A stretch of DNA of 64,000 nt, from the NCBI RefSeq assembly GCF_900475285.1, contig NZ_LS483370.1, forward strand, positions 820,001-884,000, written 5' to 3'. A program made the translations under genes and the position numbers. This document shows, in pieces, positions 43,425-59,041 of this stretch. Under the pieces are notes generated by a model. That model ran no database searches and was not told the DNA's origin. It was given only the letters and a program-made list of their open reading frames with translations. The DNA is from Pseudomonas taetrolens. GTDB taxonomy: Bacteria; Pseudomonadota; Gammaproteobacteria; Pseudomonadales; Pseudomonadaceae. Within the stretch, counting starts at the first letter, position 1; each line of letters starts with the position of its first letter.

Positions 43425-43465
43425 TTTTCTAGACGTAAAACGCTAAAATTTGGAGAAACGCCCTC

Positions 43466-43921
43466 GTGTTTCGTGGAGCCAACGCAATCAGTCTCGATGC
43501 AAAGGGTCGTCTCGCAATGCCGAGCCGGTACCGTGACGAGCTGAATTCGCGTAGTTCCGGGCAACTGATCGTGACCATTGATGCGGTAGATCCCTGCTTG
43601 TGTGTGTACCCGCTGGATGAGTGGGAGTTGATTGAAACCAAGCTGCGGGCGTTGCCTTCATTGCGTGAAGAGAACCGCCGTTTGCAACGTCTGTTGATTG
43701 GTAACGCCGTCGATCTGGAGCTCGATGGCAGTGGTCGTTTTCTGGTGCCGCCGCGTCTGCGTGAATATGCCAAGTTGGAGAAGCACGCGATGTTGGTAGG
43801 TCAGCTAAACAAGTTTCAACTGTGGGACGAGGATGCCTGGGAGGCTGTTTCTGCCGCCGACCTTGCAGCCATTCAACAACCGGGCGCGATGCCTGACGAA
43901 CTGCGTGATTTAATCCTGTGA
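43466..43921 (+). CDS. mraZ: Transcriptional regulator MraZ
   Basis: A 151-residue AbrB-like double-SpoVT domain protein forming a ring that binds the operator repeats upstream. [30 protein letters not shown] is the first DXXXR-type repeat, and [27 protein letters not shown] the second. GTG start at 43466, behind TGGAGAAACG. The stop overlaps rsmH by four bases. Confidence 0.95.
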   Translation: MFRGANAISLDAKGRLAMPSRYRDELNSRSSGQLIVTIDAVDPCLCVYPLDEWELIETKLRALPSLREENRRLQRLLIGNAVDLELDGSGRFLVPPRLREYAKLEKHAMLVGQLNKFQLWDEDAWEAVSAADLAAIQQPGAMPDELRDLIL

Positions 43922-44861
43922 CTATTGATAGCGACTTCAACCACATCACCGTACTGCTTGACGAAGCCGTAGAGGCTCTCGCCGTACGTCCTGATGGATG
44001 CTATCTGGATGGCACCTTCGGTCGCGGTGGACATAGCCGCCTGATACTTCAGAAGCTGGGCCCCGAGGGACGTTTGCTCGGGTTTGATAAAGATCCTCAA
44101 GCGATTGCCACGGGGCAAGCGCTAGCGGCCGAAGACGGCCGCTTTGTCATTGTGCAACGCAGCTTCGCCGAGATGGGATCCGAAATCGCTTCCCGCGGTC
44201 TGGCCGGCAAGGTCAATGGTGTGCTGCTTGATCTTGGCGTGTCTTCACCACAGCTGGACGACCCTGAGCGCGGTTTCAGCTTCATGAACGATGGTCCGTT
44301 GGACATGCGCATGAATCCTGACAGCGGGATCAGTGCTGCCGAGTTTGTGAATACCGCTTCCCAGGAAGAAATAGCCCGCGTCTTCAAAGAGTACGGCGAA
44401 GAGCGTTTTTCCGGCCGTATGGCCCGGGCCGTGGTTGAGCGTCGTGCGATCACTCCGTTCGAGCGCACGGGTGACCTGGCTGAAGTGCTGAAGGTGGCCA
44501 ATCCGGCCTGGGAAAAGGGCAAGCACCCGGCAACCCGTACCTTTCAGGGGTTGCGCATTCACGTAAATAACGAGCTGGGCGACCTCAAGGCGGGTCTTGA
44601 GGCTGCGCTGGAGTCGCTGGAAGTGGGCGGCCGTCTGGTGGTCATCAGCTTCCATTCCCTTGAAGACCGTATCGTCAAATTATTCATGCGTGATCTGGTC
44701 AAGGGTGAGCCCGATAACCTGCCACGCGGGTTGCCGGTGCAGCATGCTGCCTTCGACCCTGTTATCAAAATCCATGGCAAGGCGCAGTTCGCTTCCGAAG
44801 CAGAACTCAAAGCCAATCCGCGCTCGCGCAGCGCTGTCATGCGCGTCGCGGAGAAGCTTCG

Positions 44862-44865
<4 letters not shown>
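43918..44865 (+). CDS. rsmH: 16S rRNA N4-cytosine methyltransferase RsmH
   Basis: A 315-residue enzyme that methylates N4 of C1402 in 16S rRNA, complementing Rsm[37 protein letters not shown] near the start is the SAM domain; [28 protein letters not shown] and [22 protein letters not shown] are diagnostic. GTG start at 43918, overlapping the mraZ stop. Its stop overlaps ftsL by four bases. Confidence 0.97.
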
Positions 44866-46890
<2,025 letters not shown>

Positions 46891-46891
<1 letters not shown>

Positions 46892-48354
46892 TGTCCCTGA
46901 GCCTGAACAAGATTTTTCCTCACGCAGGCCATGATCTGCTGATCCGCGAATTGACCCTTGATAGCCGCAACGTACGCGCGGGCGATCTGTTCCTCGCTGT
47001 GCCGGGTGGCAAGCTTGATGGGCGTGCGCACATCAGTGACGCTCTGGTTCGCGGCGCGGCTGCGGTTGCCTATGAAGTGGAAGGGGCGTCAGTGCTGCCG
47101 ATCACATCGGTTCCCATGATTCCGGTCAAAGGGCTGGCCGCTCAATTGTCCGACATCGCCGGGCGCTTTTATGGCGAGCCGAGCCATCACCTCAATCTGG
47201 TCGGCGTTACAGGGACCAACGGCAAAACCAGCGTCACCCAATTGGTCGCCCAAGCGCTGGACCTGCTGGGCCAGCACTGCGGCATCGTGGGCACGCTGGG
47301 CACCGGCTTTTACGGTGCGCTGCAAACCGGGCGTCACACGACTCCTGACCCCATTGCCGTACAGGCCATGCTGGCAGACCTGAAAAAGGCCGGTGCCAAA
47401 GCGGTTGCCATGGAGGTTTCTTCCCATGGTCTTGATCAGGGCCGAGTCAGCGCGTTGGCGTTTGATGTGGCGGTACTGACCAACCTGTCCCGCGACCACC
47501 TTGATTACCACGGCACGATGCAAGCCTATGCCGCGGCCAAGGCCAAGCTGTTTGCCTGGCCTGACCTGCGTTGCCGGGTACTCAACCTGGATGACGATTT
47601 TGGTCGCCAGTTGGCCGCCGAGCCACACGCCTCTCGTCTGATCAGCTACAGCCTCGAAGACAGCAGCGCGTATCTGTATTGCCGTGAAGCCATATTCGAT
47701 GACGAAGGTGTGCGCGCCACGTTGGTCACGCCGCAGGGCGAACACCATTTGCGCAGTACCTTGCTGGGGCGTTTCAACCTGAGCAACGTGCTGGCCGCTG
47801 TCGGCGCCTTGCTGGGTCTGGATTACGCCCTGGATGAAATCCTTGGCGTTCTGCCAAAACTGGAGGGCCCTGTGGGCCGCATGCAGCGTTTGGGTGGCGG
47901 TGCCAAACCGCTGGTGGTGGTCGATTACGCCCACACCCCGGACGCCCTGGAAAAAGTACTTCAGGCCTTGCGTCCTCACGTCAAAGGCAAGCTGCTGTGC
48001 CTGTTCGGTTGCGGCGGTGATCGCGATCGCGGCAAGCGCCCGTTGATGGCGCAGATCGTCGAGCGTCTGGCTGATGACGTGCTGGTGACAGATGACAATC
48101 CGCGCTCAGAAGATCCTGCGCAAATTTTTGATGACATCCGTGCCGGTTTTGCTTCGCCCGAGAACGTTGTGTTTGTTTCCGGTCGGGGTGAAGCGATTGC
48201 CCGGATGATTGCCGGCGCTGATGCCGAAGACGTCATTGTGCTGGCCGGCAAGGGGCACGAGGACTATCAGGAAATCAACGGCCAGCGCCACGATTTCTCT
48301 GATCTGGTCGAAGCCGATAAAGCCTTGAACACCTGGGAGGCTGCCCATGCTTAA
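46891..48354 (+). CDS. murE: UDP-MurNAc-L-Ala-D-Glu:meso-DAP ligase MurE
   Basis: A 487-residue ligase that adds the third residue to the peptidoglycan peptide. ATP site GVTGTNGKTSVTQLVAQAL near 110-128; the DDNPRSEDP motif near 405 marks meso-diaminopimelate specificity. Starts one base into the ftsI stop and overlaps murF by eight bases. Confidence 0.97.
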
Positions 48355-49714
48355 GCCTCTGTTGCTCAGTGATGTGCAAGCAGCCTTGAAGGGGCGTCTG
48401 GTGGATGCCGATTGCCGCTTCAATGGCGTCAGTATCGACAGCCGTGCAATAACTCAGGGGCAGTTGTTCATCGCTCTGACCGGGCCGCGCTTCGATGGCC
48501 ATGACTATCTGAATGAAGTCGCAGCCAAAGGCGCCGTGGCGGCTCTGGTTGAACGCCAAGTGCCTGAGTCGGCATTGCCGCAACTGGTGGTGAGCGACAC
48601 CCGTCAGGCGCTCGGCCAACTGGCCGCGCTGAACCGTGCCGGTTACGACAAGCCTGTCGCTGCCATTACAGGCTCCAGCGGTAAGACCACGGTCAAGGAA
48701 ATGCTCGCGTGCATTCTTCGTACCCGGGGTCCTGTGCTGGCCACCAAGGGCAACTTGAACAATGATTTGGGTGTGCCGCTGACCCTGCTGGAACTGACGC
48801 TGGAACACACCGCAGCAGTGATTGAGCTGGGCGCTTCGCGCATTGGCGAGATCGCCTACACCGTCGACATGACCCAGCCTCACGTTGCCGTGATCAACAA
48901 TGCCGGCACTGCCCATGTGGGCGAGTTCGGTGGCCCGGAAAAAATCGTTGAGGCCAAGGGCGAGATTCTGGAAGGGTTGAAGGCCGATGGTATTGCCGTC
49001 CTGAATCTGGACGACAAGGCCTATGCCATTTGGCACGCCCGTGCTGCGGGTCGCAAGGTCCTCAGTTTCTCCCTGAACAACCCTGATGCCGATTTCTACG
49101 CCAGCAATCTGAGCCGTGATGCCCGTGGTTGCCCGGGCTTCGATTTGCACAGTCCATTGGGTGTCGGCCGCGTTCAGCTGAACCTTCTGGGTAGCCACAA
49201 TATCGCCAATGCCCTGGCCGCTGCGGCGGCTGCCCATGCGCTGAATATCAAGCTATTTGGCATTACGTCGGGGCTTGAGGCCGTACAACCTGTCAAAGGA
49301 CGTACGGTGGTGAAACTGACCGGCACAGGTCTGCGAATTATTGATGATACTTACAACGCAAACCCCACCTCAATGTGCGCTGCCGTTGATATACTCGCCG
49401 GCTTTTCCGGTCGCACCGTCCTGGTGCTCGGAGATATTGGTGAGCTGGGTGAGTGGGCGGAGCAAGGACATCGTGAAGTAGGCGCATACGCCGCCGACAA
49501 GGTTTCAGCGCTGTATGCGGTGGGACCGCTGATGGCTCATGCCGTCGCTGCATTTGGACACCAGGCTCGTCACTTCGCCAATCAGGCTGACCTGATCAAG
49601 GCGCTTCGCGCTGAACACGAAACAAACACCACTATTTTGATCAAGGGCTCGCGCAGCGCTGCGATGGAAAACGTCGTTGCGGCTTTGTGCGGTTCCAGCG
49701 GGGAGAAACACTAA
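48347..49714 (+). CDS. murF: UDP-MurNAc-tripeptide:D-Ala-D-Ala ligase MurF
   Basis: A 455-residue ligase finishing the pentapeptide. ATP loop [19 protein letters not shown] near 100-118; [36 protein letters not shown] and [11 protein letters not shown] are Mur-ligase signatures. Eight-base overlap with murE and a one-base overlap with mraY. Confidence 0.97.
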   Translation: MLKPLLLSDVQAALKGRLVDADCRFNGVSIDSRAITQGQLFIALTGPRFDGHDYLNEVAAKGAVAALVERQVPESALPQLVVSDTRQALGQLAALNRAGYDKPVAAITGSSGKTTVKEMLACILRTRGPVLATKGNLNNDLGVPLTLLELTLEHTAAVIELGASRIGEIAYTVDMTQPHVAVINNAGTAHVGEFGGPEKIVEAKGEILEGLKADGIAVLNLDDKAYAIWHARAAGRKVLSFSLNNPDADFYASNLSRDARGCPGFDLHSPLGVGRVQLNLLGSHNIANALAAAAAAHALNIKLFGITSGLEAVQPVKGRTVVKLTGTGLRIIDDTYNANPTSMCAAVDILAGFSGRTVLVLGDIGELGEWAEQGHREVGAYAADKVSALYAVGPLMAHAVAAFGHQARHFANQADLIKALRAEHETNTTILIKGSRSAAMENVVAALCGSSGEKH

Positions 49715-50796
49715 TGCTGCTGCTGCTAGCGGAGTATCTGCAACAGTTTCACAAGGGCTTCGCGGTCTTCCAGTACTTGTCCCTGCGCGGGATTCTAGGG
49801 GTACTGACCGCGTTGTCATTGTCACTGTGCCTGGGGCCGTGGATGATCCGCACCCTGCAAAACCGTCAGATCGGCCAGTCGGTCCGTAACGATGGTCCAC
49901 AATCGCATCTGTCCAAATCCGGTACGCCGACCATGGGCGGGGCGCTGATTCTGTCGGCGATCGCCATCAGCACCTTGTTGTGGGCCGACTTGAGCAACCG
50001 TTATGTATGGGTCGTGCTCATTGTGACCTTGCTGTTCGGTGCTATCGGCTGGGTCGACGACTACCGCAAAGTTATCGAGAAAAACTCCCGCGGCCTTCCG
50101 AGCCGCTGGAAGTATTTCTGGCAGTCGGTATTCGGCCTGGGTGCAGCGATCTTCCTGTACGTGACGGCGCCAAGTGCGGTTGAAACCACGCTGATTCTAC
50201 CGATCCTCAAAGACGCCAGCATTCCGCTGGGCATCGGCTTTGTGGTACTGACCTACTTCGTGATCGTGGGTTCGAGCAACGCGGTCAACCTGACTGACGG
50301 CCTCGACGGCCTGGCGATCATGCCTACCGTCATGGTCGGCGGTGCACTGGGTATCTTCTGCTACCTGTCGGGTAACGTGAAATTTGCAGACTACCTACTG
50401 ATTCCCTACGTGCCCGGTGCCGGTGAGCTGATTGTGTTCTGCGGCGCCCTGATCGGCGCGGGCCTTGGTTTTCTCTGGTTCAACACCTATCCCGCACAAG
50501 TGTTCATGGGCGACGTAGGCGCGCTGGCGCTGGGCGCAGCCCTGGGGACGATTGCGGTGATCGTGCGGCAGGAAATCGTGCTGTTCATCATGGGCGGTGT
50601 GTTCGTGATGGAAACCCTGTCGGTGGTGATCCAGGTCGCGTCTTTCAAGTTGACCGGCAAGCGGGTGTTCCGCATGGCGCCGATTCATCACCACTTTGAA
50701 CTCAAGGGCTGGCCCGAGCCGCGTGTGATTGTCCGTTTCTGGATTATCACCGTGATTCTCGTATTGGTCGGTCTTGCCACGCTGAAGCTGAGGTAG
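49714..50796 (+). CDS. mraY: Phospho-MurNAc-pentapeptide translocase MraY
   Basis: A 360-residue, ten-helix enzyme making lipid I from UDP-MurNAc-pentapeptide and undecaprenyl phosphate. Motifs [46 protein letters not shown] and [24 protein letters not shown] are characteristic. The ATG at 49714 follows GGGAGAAACACT. It is five bases from murD. Confidence 0.97.
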   Translation: MLLLLAEYLQQFHKGFAVFQYLSLRGILGVLTALSLSLCLGPWMIRTLQNRQIGQSVRNDGPQSHLSKSGTPTMGGALILSAIAISTLLWADLSNRYVWVVLIVTLLFGAIGWVDDYRKVIEKNSRGLPSRWKYFWQSVFGLGAAIFLYVTAPSAVETTLILPILKDASIPLGIGFVVLTYFVIVGSSNAVNLTDGLDGLAIMPTVMVGGALGIFCYLSGNVKFADYLLIPYVPGAGELIVFCGALIGAGLGFLWFNTYPAQVFMGDVGALALGAALGTIAVIVRQEIVLFIMGGVFVMETLSVVIQVASFKLTGKRVFRMAPIHHHFELKGWPEPRVIVRFWIITVILVLVGLATLKLR

Positions 50797-50801
50797 AACC
50801 T

Positions 50802-52148
50802 GTGTCTCTGATCGCTTCTGACCACTTCCGCATCGTTGTCGGCCTCGGCAAGAGCGGCATGTCCCTGGTGCGCTTTCTAGCGCAGCGGGGCGTGTCGTTT
50901 GCCGTGGCTGACACGCGAGCCAATCCTCCGGAGCTGGCTACGCTGCGGCGTGACTACCCGCAAGTGGAAGTGCGTTGTGGCGAACTGGATGTCGAGTTCC
51001 TGTGCCGTGCCGATGAGCTCTACGTGAGCCCCGGCCTGGCCCTGGCGACCCCGGCGCTGCAGGCGGCTGCCGCACGTGGCGTGAAACTGTCGGGCGACAT
51101 CGATCTGTTCGCGCGTAACGCAAAGGCGCCCATCGTGGCAATCAGTGGTTCCAACGCCAAGAGCACGGTTACCACGCTGGTCGGCGAAATGGCGGCAGCG
51201 GCGGGCAAGCGTGTCGCCGTCGGCGGCAACCTGGGCACCCCGGCACTGGACCTGCTCAGCGATGACATCGAACTGTATGTGATGGAGCTCTCGAGCTTCC
51301 AGCTGGAAACCACCAACCAGCTGGGTGCAGAAGTCGCCACCGTGCTCAACGTCAGCGAAGACCACATGGATCGTTACAGCGGTCTGCCAGCCTATCACCT
51401 GGCCAAGCACCGGATTTTTCGTGGGGCCAGGCAAGTGGTCGTTAACCGTCAGGATGCCTTGACCCGTCCGCTGATGGGCGAGGGCCTGCCGTGCTGGACC
51501 TTCGGCTTGAGCGCTCCGGATTTCAAGGCGTTCGGTCTGCGTGAAGAAAATGGCGAAAAATACCTGGCGTTCGAATTTCAAAACCTGATGCCCGTGCGTG
51601 AGCTGAAAGTACGCGGCGCGCACAATCAGGCCAATGCCCTGGCCGCCCTAGCGCTGGGACACGCGGTTGGCTTGCCGTTCGACGCCATGCTGAGCAGTCT
51701 GCGCAGCTTTACCGGCCTTGAGCACCGCTGCCAGTGGGTACGCGAACTGGACGGCGTGAGCTACTACAACGACTCAAAAGCCACCAATGTGGGTGCCGCA
51801 CTGGCAGCCATTGATGGCCTGGGCTCGGACATGGACGGCAAGCTGGTCCTGATCGCGGGCGGGGATGGCAAGGGCGCTGACTTCAGTGGTCTGGCCGAGT
51901 CTGTTGCGAAGTACTGCCGCGCGGTGGTGCTGATGGGGCGTGATGCGCCATTGATCGCCGCAGCCCTGGGCAATGCCGTACCTCAGGTGTTCGTGAACTC
52001 GCTGGATGACGCCATCGAGCAAAGCCGTTCGCTGGCCAGGCCGGGCGATGCGGTGTTGCTGTCACCTGCCTGTGCCAGTTTTGACATGTTCAAGAACTAC
52101 GAAGAGCGCGGCCAGTTGTTCGCCCGCGCAGTGGAGGTGCTGGCATGA
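50802..52148 (+). CDS. murD: UDP-MurNAc-L-Ala:D-Glu ligase MurD
   Basis: A 448-residue ligase adding D-glutamate. ATP site AISGSNAKSTVTTLVGEMAA near 108-128; YYNDSKATNVGAALAAIDGL and the AGGDGKGADFSGL signature near 345. Starts at a GTG at 50802. Four-base overlap with ftsW. Confidence 0.96.
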   Translation: MSLIASDHFRIVVGLGKSGMSLVRFLAQRGVSFAVADTRANPPELATLRRDYPQVEVRCGELDVEFLCRADELYVSPGLALATPALQAAAARGVKLSGDIDLFARNAKAPIVAISGSNAKSTVTTLVGEMAAAAGKRVAVGGNLGTPALDLLSDDIELYVMELSSFQLETTNQLGAEVATVLNVSEDHMDRYSGLPAYHLAKHRIFRGARQVVVNRQDALTRPLMGEGLPCWTFGLSAPDFKAFGLREENGEKYLAFEFQNLMPVRELKVRGAHNQANALAALALGHAVGLPFDAMLSSLRSFTGLEHRCQWVRELDGVSYYNDSKATNVGAALAAIDGLGSDMDGKLVLIAGGDGKGADFSGLAESVAKYCRAVVLMGRDAPLIAAALGNAVPQVFVNSLDDAIEQSRSLARPGDAVLLSPACASFDMFKNYEERGQLFARAVEVLA

Positions 52149-53359
52149 TTTTCGGCATCTTCAAACCTTATCCTTCACCGTTGGTCACGGGCCGTGGCGT
52201 CGACCTCGACTTCCCGTTGCTGGCCGGTTGCCTGGCTTTGCTCGGCCTCGGCTTGGTCATGATCACTTCAGCTTCGTCCGAAGTGGCCGCATTGCAGTCG
52301 GGCAACACGCTGTACCACATGATCCGCCACCTCTTTTACATCGTGCTCGGTCTGGGCGCGTGCATCATGACCATGATGGTGCCTATCGCCACATGGCAGC
52401 GCTTGGGCTGGTTGCTGTTGATCGGCGCGTTTGGTTTGTTGGTGATGGTGCTGATTCCGGGTATCGGTCGTGAGGTCAACGGCTCTATGCGCTGGATCGG
52501 TTTCAGCTTCTTCAACGTACAGCCTTCGGAAATCGCCAAAGTCTTTGTCGTGATCTACCTCGCAGGCTATCTGGTGCGTCGCCAGAAGGAAGTCCGCGAA
52601 AGCTGGATGGGCTTCTTCAAACCGTTCATCGTGCTGCTGCCCATGGCTGGCCTGTTGCTGATGGAACCTGACTTTGGTGCCACCGTCGTGATGATGGGGG
52701 CTGCCGCCGCCATGCTGTTCTTGGGCGGTGTCGGCCTGTTCCGTTTTGCCTTGATGGTGGCGCTGGCTGTCGGAGCGGTCTTCGTGCTGGTGCAGGCGCA
52801 GCCTTATCGGATGGCGCGTCTGATTACCTTTACCGATCCGTGGTCCGATCAGTTCGGTTCCGGCTATCAACTGACCCAGGCACTGATCGCGTTCGGTCGC
52901 GGCGAATGGCTGGGTGTCGGGCTGGGCAACAGCGTGCAGAAGCAGTTCTATCTGCCTGAAGCCCACACGGACTTCGTGTTCTCGGTACTGGCAGAAGAGC
53001 TGGGTGTGGTGGGTTCCCTGCTGACCCTGGCGCTGTTCGTATTTGTCTGCGTGCGCGGCATGTACATCGGCCTGTGGGCTGAGCGCGCCAAGCAATATTT
53101 TGCGGCCTATATGGCCTACGGCTTGTCATTTTTGTGGATCGGCCAGTTCCTGATCAACATCGGCGTGAACGTCGGTCTGCTGCCCACCAAGGGCCTGACC
53201 TTGCCGTTCCTCAGCTATGGCGGCAGCTCGCTGGTGATCTGCTGCGTGTGCATGGGGTTGTTGCTCCGGATCGAGTGGGAGAGTCGAACCCACCTCGGCA
53301 GTGAAGACACAGAATTCAAGGAAAGCGACTTCGCAGAGGAGCCGAACCATGGGCGCTAA
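52145..53359 (+). CDS. ftsW: Septal peptidoglycan glycosyltransferase FtsW
   Basis: A 404-residue SEDS-family protein with about ten membrane helices that polymerises septal glycan with FtsI. Motifs are WIGFSFFNVQPSEIAKVFVVIYLAGYL, LLLMEPDFGATVVMMG, GSGYQLTQALIAFGRGEWLGVGLGNSVQK and LGVVGSLLTLALF. Its last codons overlap the murG start. Confidence 0.97.
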   Translation: MIFGIFKPYPSPLVTGRGVDLDFPLLAGCLALLGLGLVMITSASSEVAALQSGNTLYHMIRHLFYIVLGLGACIMTMMVPIATWQRLGWLLLIGAFGLLVMVLIPGIGREVNGSMRWIGFSFFNVQPSEIAKVFVVIYLAGYLVRRQKEVRESWMGFFKPFIVLLPMAGLLLMEPDFGATVVMMGAAAAMLFLGGVGLFRFALMVALAVGAVFVLVQAQPYRMARLITFTDPWSDQFGSGYQLTQALIAFGRGEWLGVGLGNSVQKQFYLPEAHTDFVFSVLAEELGVVGSLLTLALFVFVCVRGMYIGLWAERAKQYFAAYMAYGLSFLWIGQFLINIGVNVGLLPTKGLTLPFLSYGGSSLVICCVCMGLLLRIEWESRTHLGSEDTEFKESDFAEEPNHGR

Positions 53360-54411
53360 TGTGCTGATCATGGCGGGCGGTACCGGCGGACACGTGTTCC
53401 CTGCACTGGCCTGCGCCCGCGAATTCGAAGCCCGCGGTTATACCGTGCACTGGCTCGGAACGCCGCGTGGCATCGAGAACGAACTGGTTGAGCCTGCGGG
53501 CTTTACCTTGCACCGGATCAACGTTGCCGGCCTGCGTGGCAAGAGCAAACTGTCGTTGCTCAAGGCGCCGTTCGTACTGCTCAAAGCCTTATTCCAGGCG
53601 CGCAAAATCATTCGCCAGCTCAAGCCGGTCTGTGTGCTCGGATTCGGTGGCTATGTGACCGGACCAGGTGGCCTGGCGGCTAAAACCTGCGGTGTTCCGG
53701 TGATCATTCACGAGCAGAACGCAGTGGCCGGCACGGCCAACCGTTTGCTGGTGCCGATGTCGAGCCGTGTGTGTGAAGCCTTTCCGGGCACGTTCGCAGC
53801 CTCGCAGAAATTGCGCAGCACCGGCAATCCGGTGCGCCCTGAACTGTTCACCCTCGCACCGCGTACCGCGCTCGAAGGTCGCAAGGCGCGTTTGTTGGTG
53901 CTGGGTGGAAGCCTGGGGGCCGAGCCGTTAAACAAATTGCTGCCCGAGGCTTTGGCCTGCGTGCCTGCCGAGGTGCGTCCCGAAGTGTTTCATCAGGCGG
54001 GCAAGCAGCATGACCGGGTGACGGCCGAGCGTTATGCGGCGGTCGGCGTCGAAGCGCAGGTTCAGCCCTTTATCAAAGACATGGCCCAAGCCTATGGCTG
54101 GGCCGACCTGGTGGTTTGTCGCGCAGGCGCGCTGACCGTCAGTGAACTGGCTGCGGCCGGTCTGCCTTCGCTGCTGGTGCCATTGCCCCACGCGATCGAT
54201 GACCACCAGAGCCGTAATGCCGACTTTCTGGCTCGGGAAGGCGCGGCTTTCCTGATGCCGCAAGCGACGACTGGCGCAGCCGAACTGGCTGCACGCCTGA
54301 CAGAGGTTTTGATGCAACCGGAACGACTGAACAGCATGGCGACCAATGCTCGCCGCTTGGCCAAACCTGATGCGACCCGCAACGTCGTCAATATCTGCCT
54401 GGAGGTGGCCA

Positions 54412-54419
<8 letters not shown>
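53349..54419 (+). CDS. murG: Undecaprenyl-PP-MurNAc-pentapeptide GlcNAc transferase MurG
   Basis: A 356-residue peripheral membrane glycosyltransferase that turns lipid I into lipid [24 protein letters not shown] is the N-terminal GGTGGH motif; [35 protein letters not shown] and [31 protein letters not shown] are donor-binding motifs. The ATG at 53349 overlaps the ftsW 3' end by 11 bases; an 8-base overlap joins murC. Confidence 0.97.
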
Positions 54420-56825
<2,406 letters not shown>

Positions 56826-56829
56826 GACC

Positions 56830-57696
56830 ATGCAAGGCGCCCAGCTTCGTCATCAACCACCCGCTCCCGGCCGCAAGCCGGTACCGCGTGGTGCCAGCCG
56901 GATGGTGGCTAAAGAGCCGATGTCGGTGCGCCTGCCAAAAGCCAATTTTGGTTTTTTGAAGGCTTTGTTCTGGCCCGTTGTGTTGGTCGCGCTGGGCTTT
57001 GGTACGTACGAAGGTGCACAGCGTCTGATGCCGTATGCAGATCGCCCGATCACCAATATCAATGTTCAAGGCGATTTGTCCTACATCAGTCAGCAAGCCG
57101 TGCAGCAGCGCATCGCCCCTTATGTGGCGGCCAGCTTCTTCACGGTCGACCTGGAAGGCATGCGCACCGAGCTGGAACAAATGCCATGGATCGCTCATGC
57201 CGAAGTACGTCGGGTGTGGCCGGACCAGGTGGTGATTCGCCTTGAGGAGCAACTGCCGGTTGCTCGTTGGGGAGATGAAGCGCTGCTGAACAACCAGGGT
57301 CAGGCATTTACACCGCGTGAACTGGCCAATTATGAGCATTTGCCGCAGCTGTTTGGTCCACAACGGGCTCAGCAGCAAGTGATGCAGCAGTATCAGGTGT
57401 TGAGCCAGATGCTGCGTCCGATGGGCTTTTCCATTGCCCGGCTGGAATTGCGTGAGCGCGGTAGCTGGTTCCTGACCACCGGAGCCGGCAGTGCAGGGCC
57501 GGGGATCGAGCTGCTGTTGGGGCGCGATCACCTGGTAGAAAAAATGCGTCGCTTCATAGCCATCTATGAAAAAACGCTGAAAGAACAGATTACGAACATA
57601 GCGCGCATTGATTTGCGTTATGCCAACGGATTGGCCGTCGGCTGGCGGGAACCTGTGGCACCCACGATAGCCGAACCCGCTGTCGCGAAGAATTAA
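56830..57696 (+). CDS. ftsQ: Cell division protein FtsQ
   Basis: A 288-residue bitopic divisome protein. Cytosolic N-terminus with several basic residues, one membrane helix (residues 40-57, [19 protein letters not shown]), then the POTRA domain ([71 protein letters not shown]), which recruits FtsLB. The ATG at 56830 follows TAAGACC. Gene order and length fit pseudomonads. Confidence 0.95.
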   Translation: MQGAQLRHQPPAPGRKPVPRGASRMVAKEPMSVRLPKANFGFLKALFWPVVLVALGFGTYEGAQRLMPYADRPITNINVQGDLSYISQQAVQQRIAPYVAASFFTVDLEGMRTELEQMPWIAHAEVRRVWPDQVVIRLEEQLPVARWGDEALLNNQGQAFTPRELANYEHLPQLFGPQRAQQQVMQQYQVLSQMLRPMGFSIARLELRERGSWFLTTGAGSAGPGIELLLGRDHLVEKMRRFIAIYEKTLKEQITNIARIDLRYANGLAVGWREPVAPTIAEPAVAKN

Positions 57697-57710
57697 GAAG
57701 AGGCAGGACC

Positions 57711-58970
57711 ATGGCAAATGTGCAAAGCGGCAAAATGATCGTCGGCCTGGATATCGGCACCTCCAAAGTGGTTGCGCTGGTAGGCGAAGTCGCGGCCGAT
57801 GGCCAGCTCGAAATCGTCGGTATCGGCACCCATCCATCCCGTGGCTTGAAGAAGGGCGTGGTGGTGAATATTGAATCCACCGTGCAGTCGATCCAGCGCG
57901 CAGTGGAAGAAGCTCAATTGATGGCCGGTTGCCGGATCCACTCGGCATTCGTCGGTGTGGCGGGTAATCACATCCGCAGCCTGAACTCCCACGGCATCGT
58001 GGCGATTCGGGATCGTGAAGTCAGCTCGGCAGACCTGGAGCGGGTGCTCGACGCCGCTCAGGCGGTCGCCATTCCGGCTGACCAGCGTGTGCTGCACACC
58101 CTGCCGCAGGATTACGTGATCGACAACCAGGAAGGCGTTCGTGAGCCACTGGGCATGTCGGGCGTACGTCTTGAGGCGAAAGTGCACGTGGTGACGTGCG
58201 CAGTGAATGCAGCGCAGAACATCGAAAAGTGCGTACGCCGCTGTGGCCTTGAAGTGGATGACATCATCCTCGAGCAACTGGCGTCGGCTTATTCGGTGTT
58301 GACCGATGATGAAAAAGAACTGGGTGTCTGCCTGGTCGACATCGGCGGCGGCACCACGGATATCGCGATCTTTACCGAAGGCGCGATTCGTCATACGGCC
58401 GTGATCCCGATTGCGGGTGACCAGGTGACCAACGACATCGCGATGGCGTTGCGTACACCTACCCAATATGCCGAAGAAATCAAAATCCGTTACGCCTGTG
58501 CCCTGGCCAAGCTGGCGGGTGCCGGTGAAACCATCAAGGTGCCTAGCGTCGGTGACCGTCCTCCGCGCGAGCTGTCCCGTCAGGCGCTGGCCGAAGTGGT
58601 AGAGCCGCGCTACGACGAGCTGTTCACGCTGATTCAGGCCGAGCTGCGTCGCAGTGGCTACGAAGACCTGATCCCGGCGGGCATCGTCCTGACCGGCGGC
58701 ACCTCGAAGATGGAAGGCGCGGTCGAACTGGCCGAAGAAATCTTCCATATGCCGGTTCGTCTGGGTGTGCCGCACAGCTTCGAAGGCCTGGCCGACGTCG
58801 TACGTAATCCGATTTATTCCACCGCTGTGGGCTTGTTGCTGTACGGACTGCAAAAGCAGTCAGACGGCATCTCCATGTCGGGTATCAGCAACCGAGACAA
58901 CTACAGCAGTGATGAACAAAAAGCCCCTGTGCTCGAACGCCTCAAGCGTTGGGTACAAGGCAACTTTTAA
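57711..58970 (+). CDS. ftsA: Cell division actin-like protein FtsA
   Basis: A 419-residue actin-fold ATPase tethering FtsZ to the membrane. Motifs are IVGLDIGTSKVVALVGEV near 8-25, VCLVDIGGGTTDIAIFTEGAIRHTAVIPIAGDQVTNDIA near 205-245 and GIVLTGGTSKMEGA near 325. The C-terminal amphipathic helix is VLERLKRWVQGNF. ATG at 57711 behind AAGAGGCAGG. Confidence 0.97.
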   Translation: MANVQSGKMIVGLDIGTSKVVALVGEVAADGQLEIVGIGTHPSRGLKKGVVVNIESTVQSIQRAVEEAQLMAGCRIHSAFVGVAGNHIRSLNSHGIVAIRDREVSSADLERVLDAAQAVAIPADQRVLHTLPQDYVIDNQEGVREPLGMSGVRLEAKVHVVTCAVNAAQNIEKCVRRCGLEVDDIILEQLASAYSVLTDDEKELGVCLVDIGGGTTDIAIFTEGAIRHTAVIPIAGDQVTNDIAMALRTPTQYAEEIKIRYACALAKLAGAGETIKVPSVGDRPPRELSRQALAEVVEPRYDELFTLIQAELRRSGYEDLIPAGIVLTGGTSKMEGAVELAEEIFHMPVRLGVPHSFEGLADVVRNPIYSTAVGLLLYGLQKQSDGISMSGISNRDNYSSDEQKAPVLERLKRWVQGNF

Positions 58971-59041
58971 AGCTTGAGCAATAAAAGTTTCATGGCAGTA
59001 GAAGTAGGCGAAAAAACTAGAGAAATGAAAGGAGAGGGAAA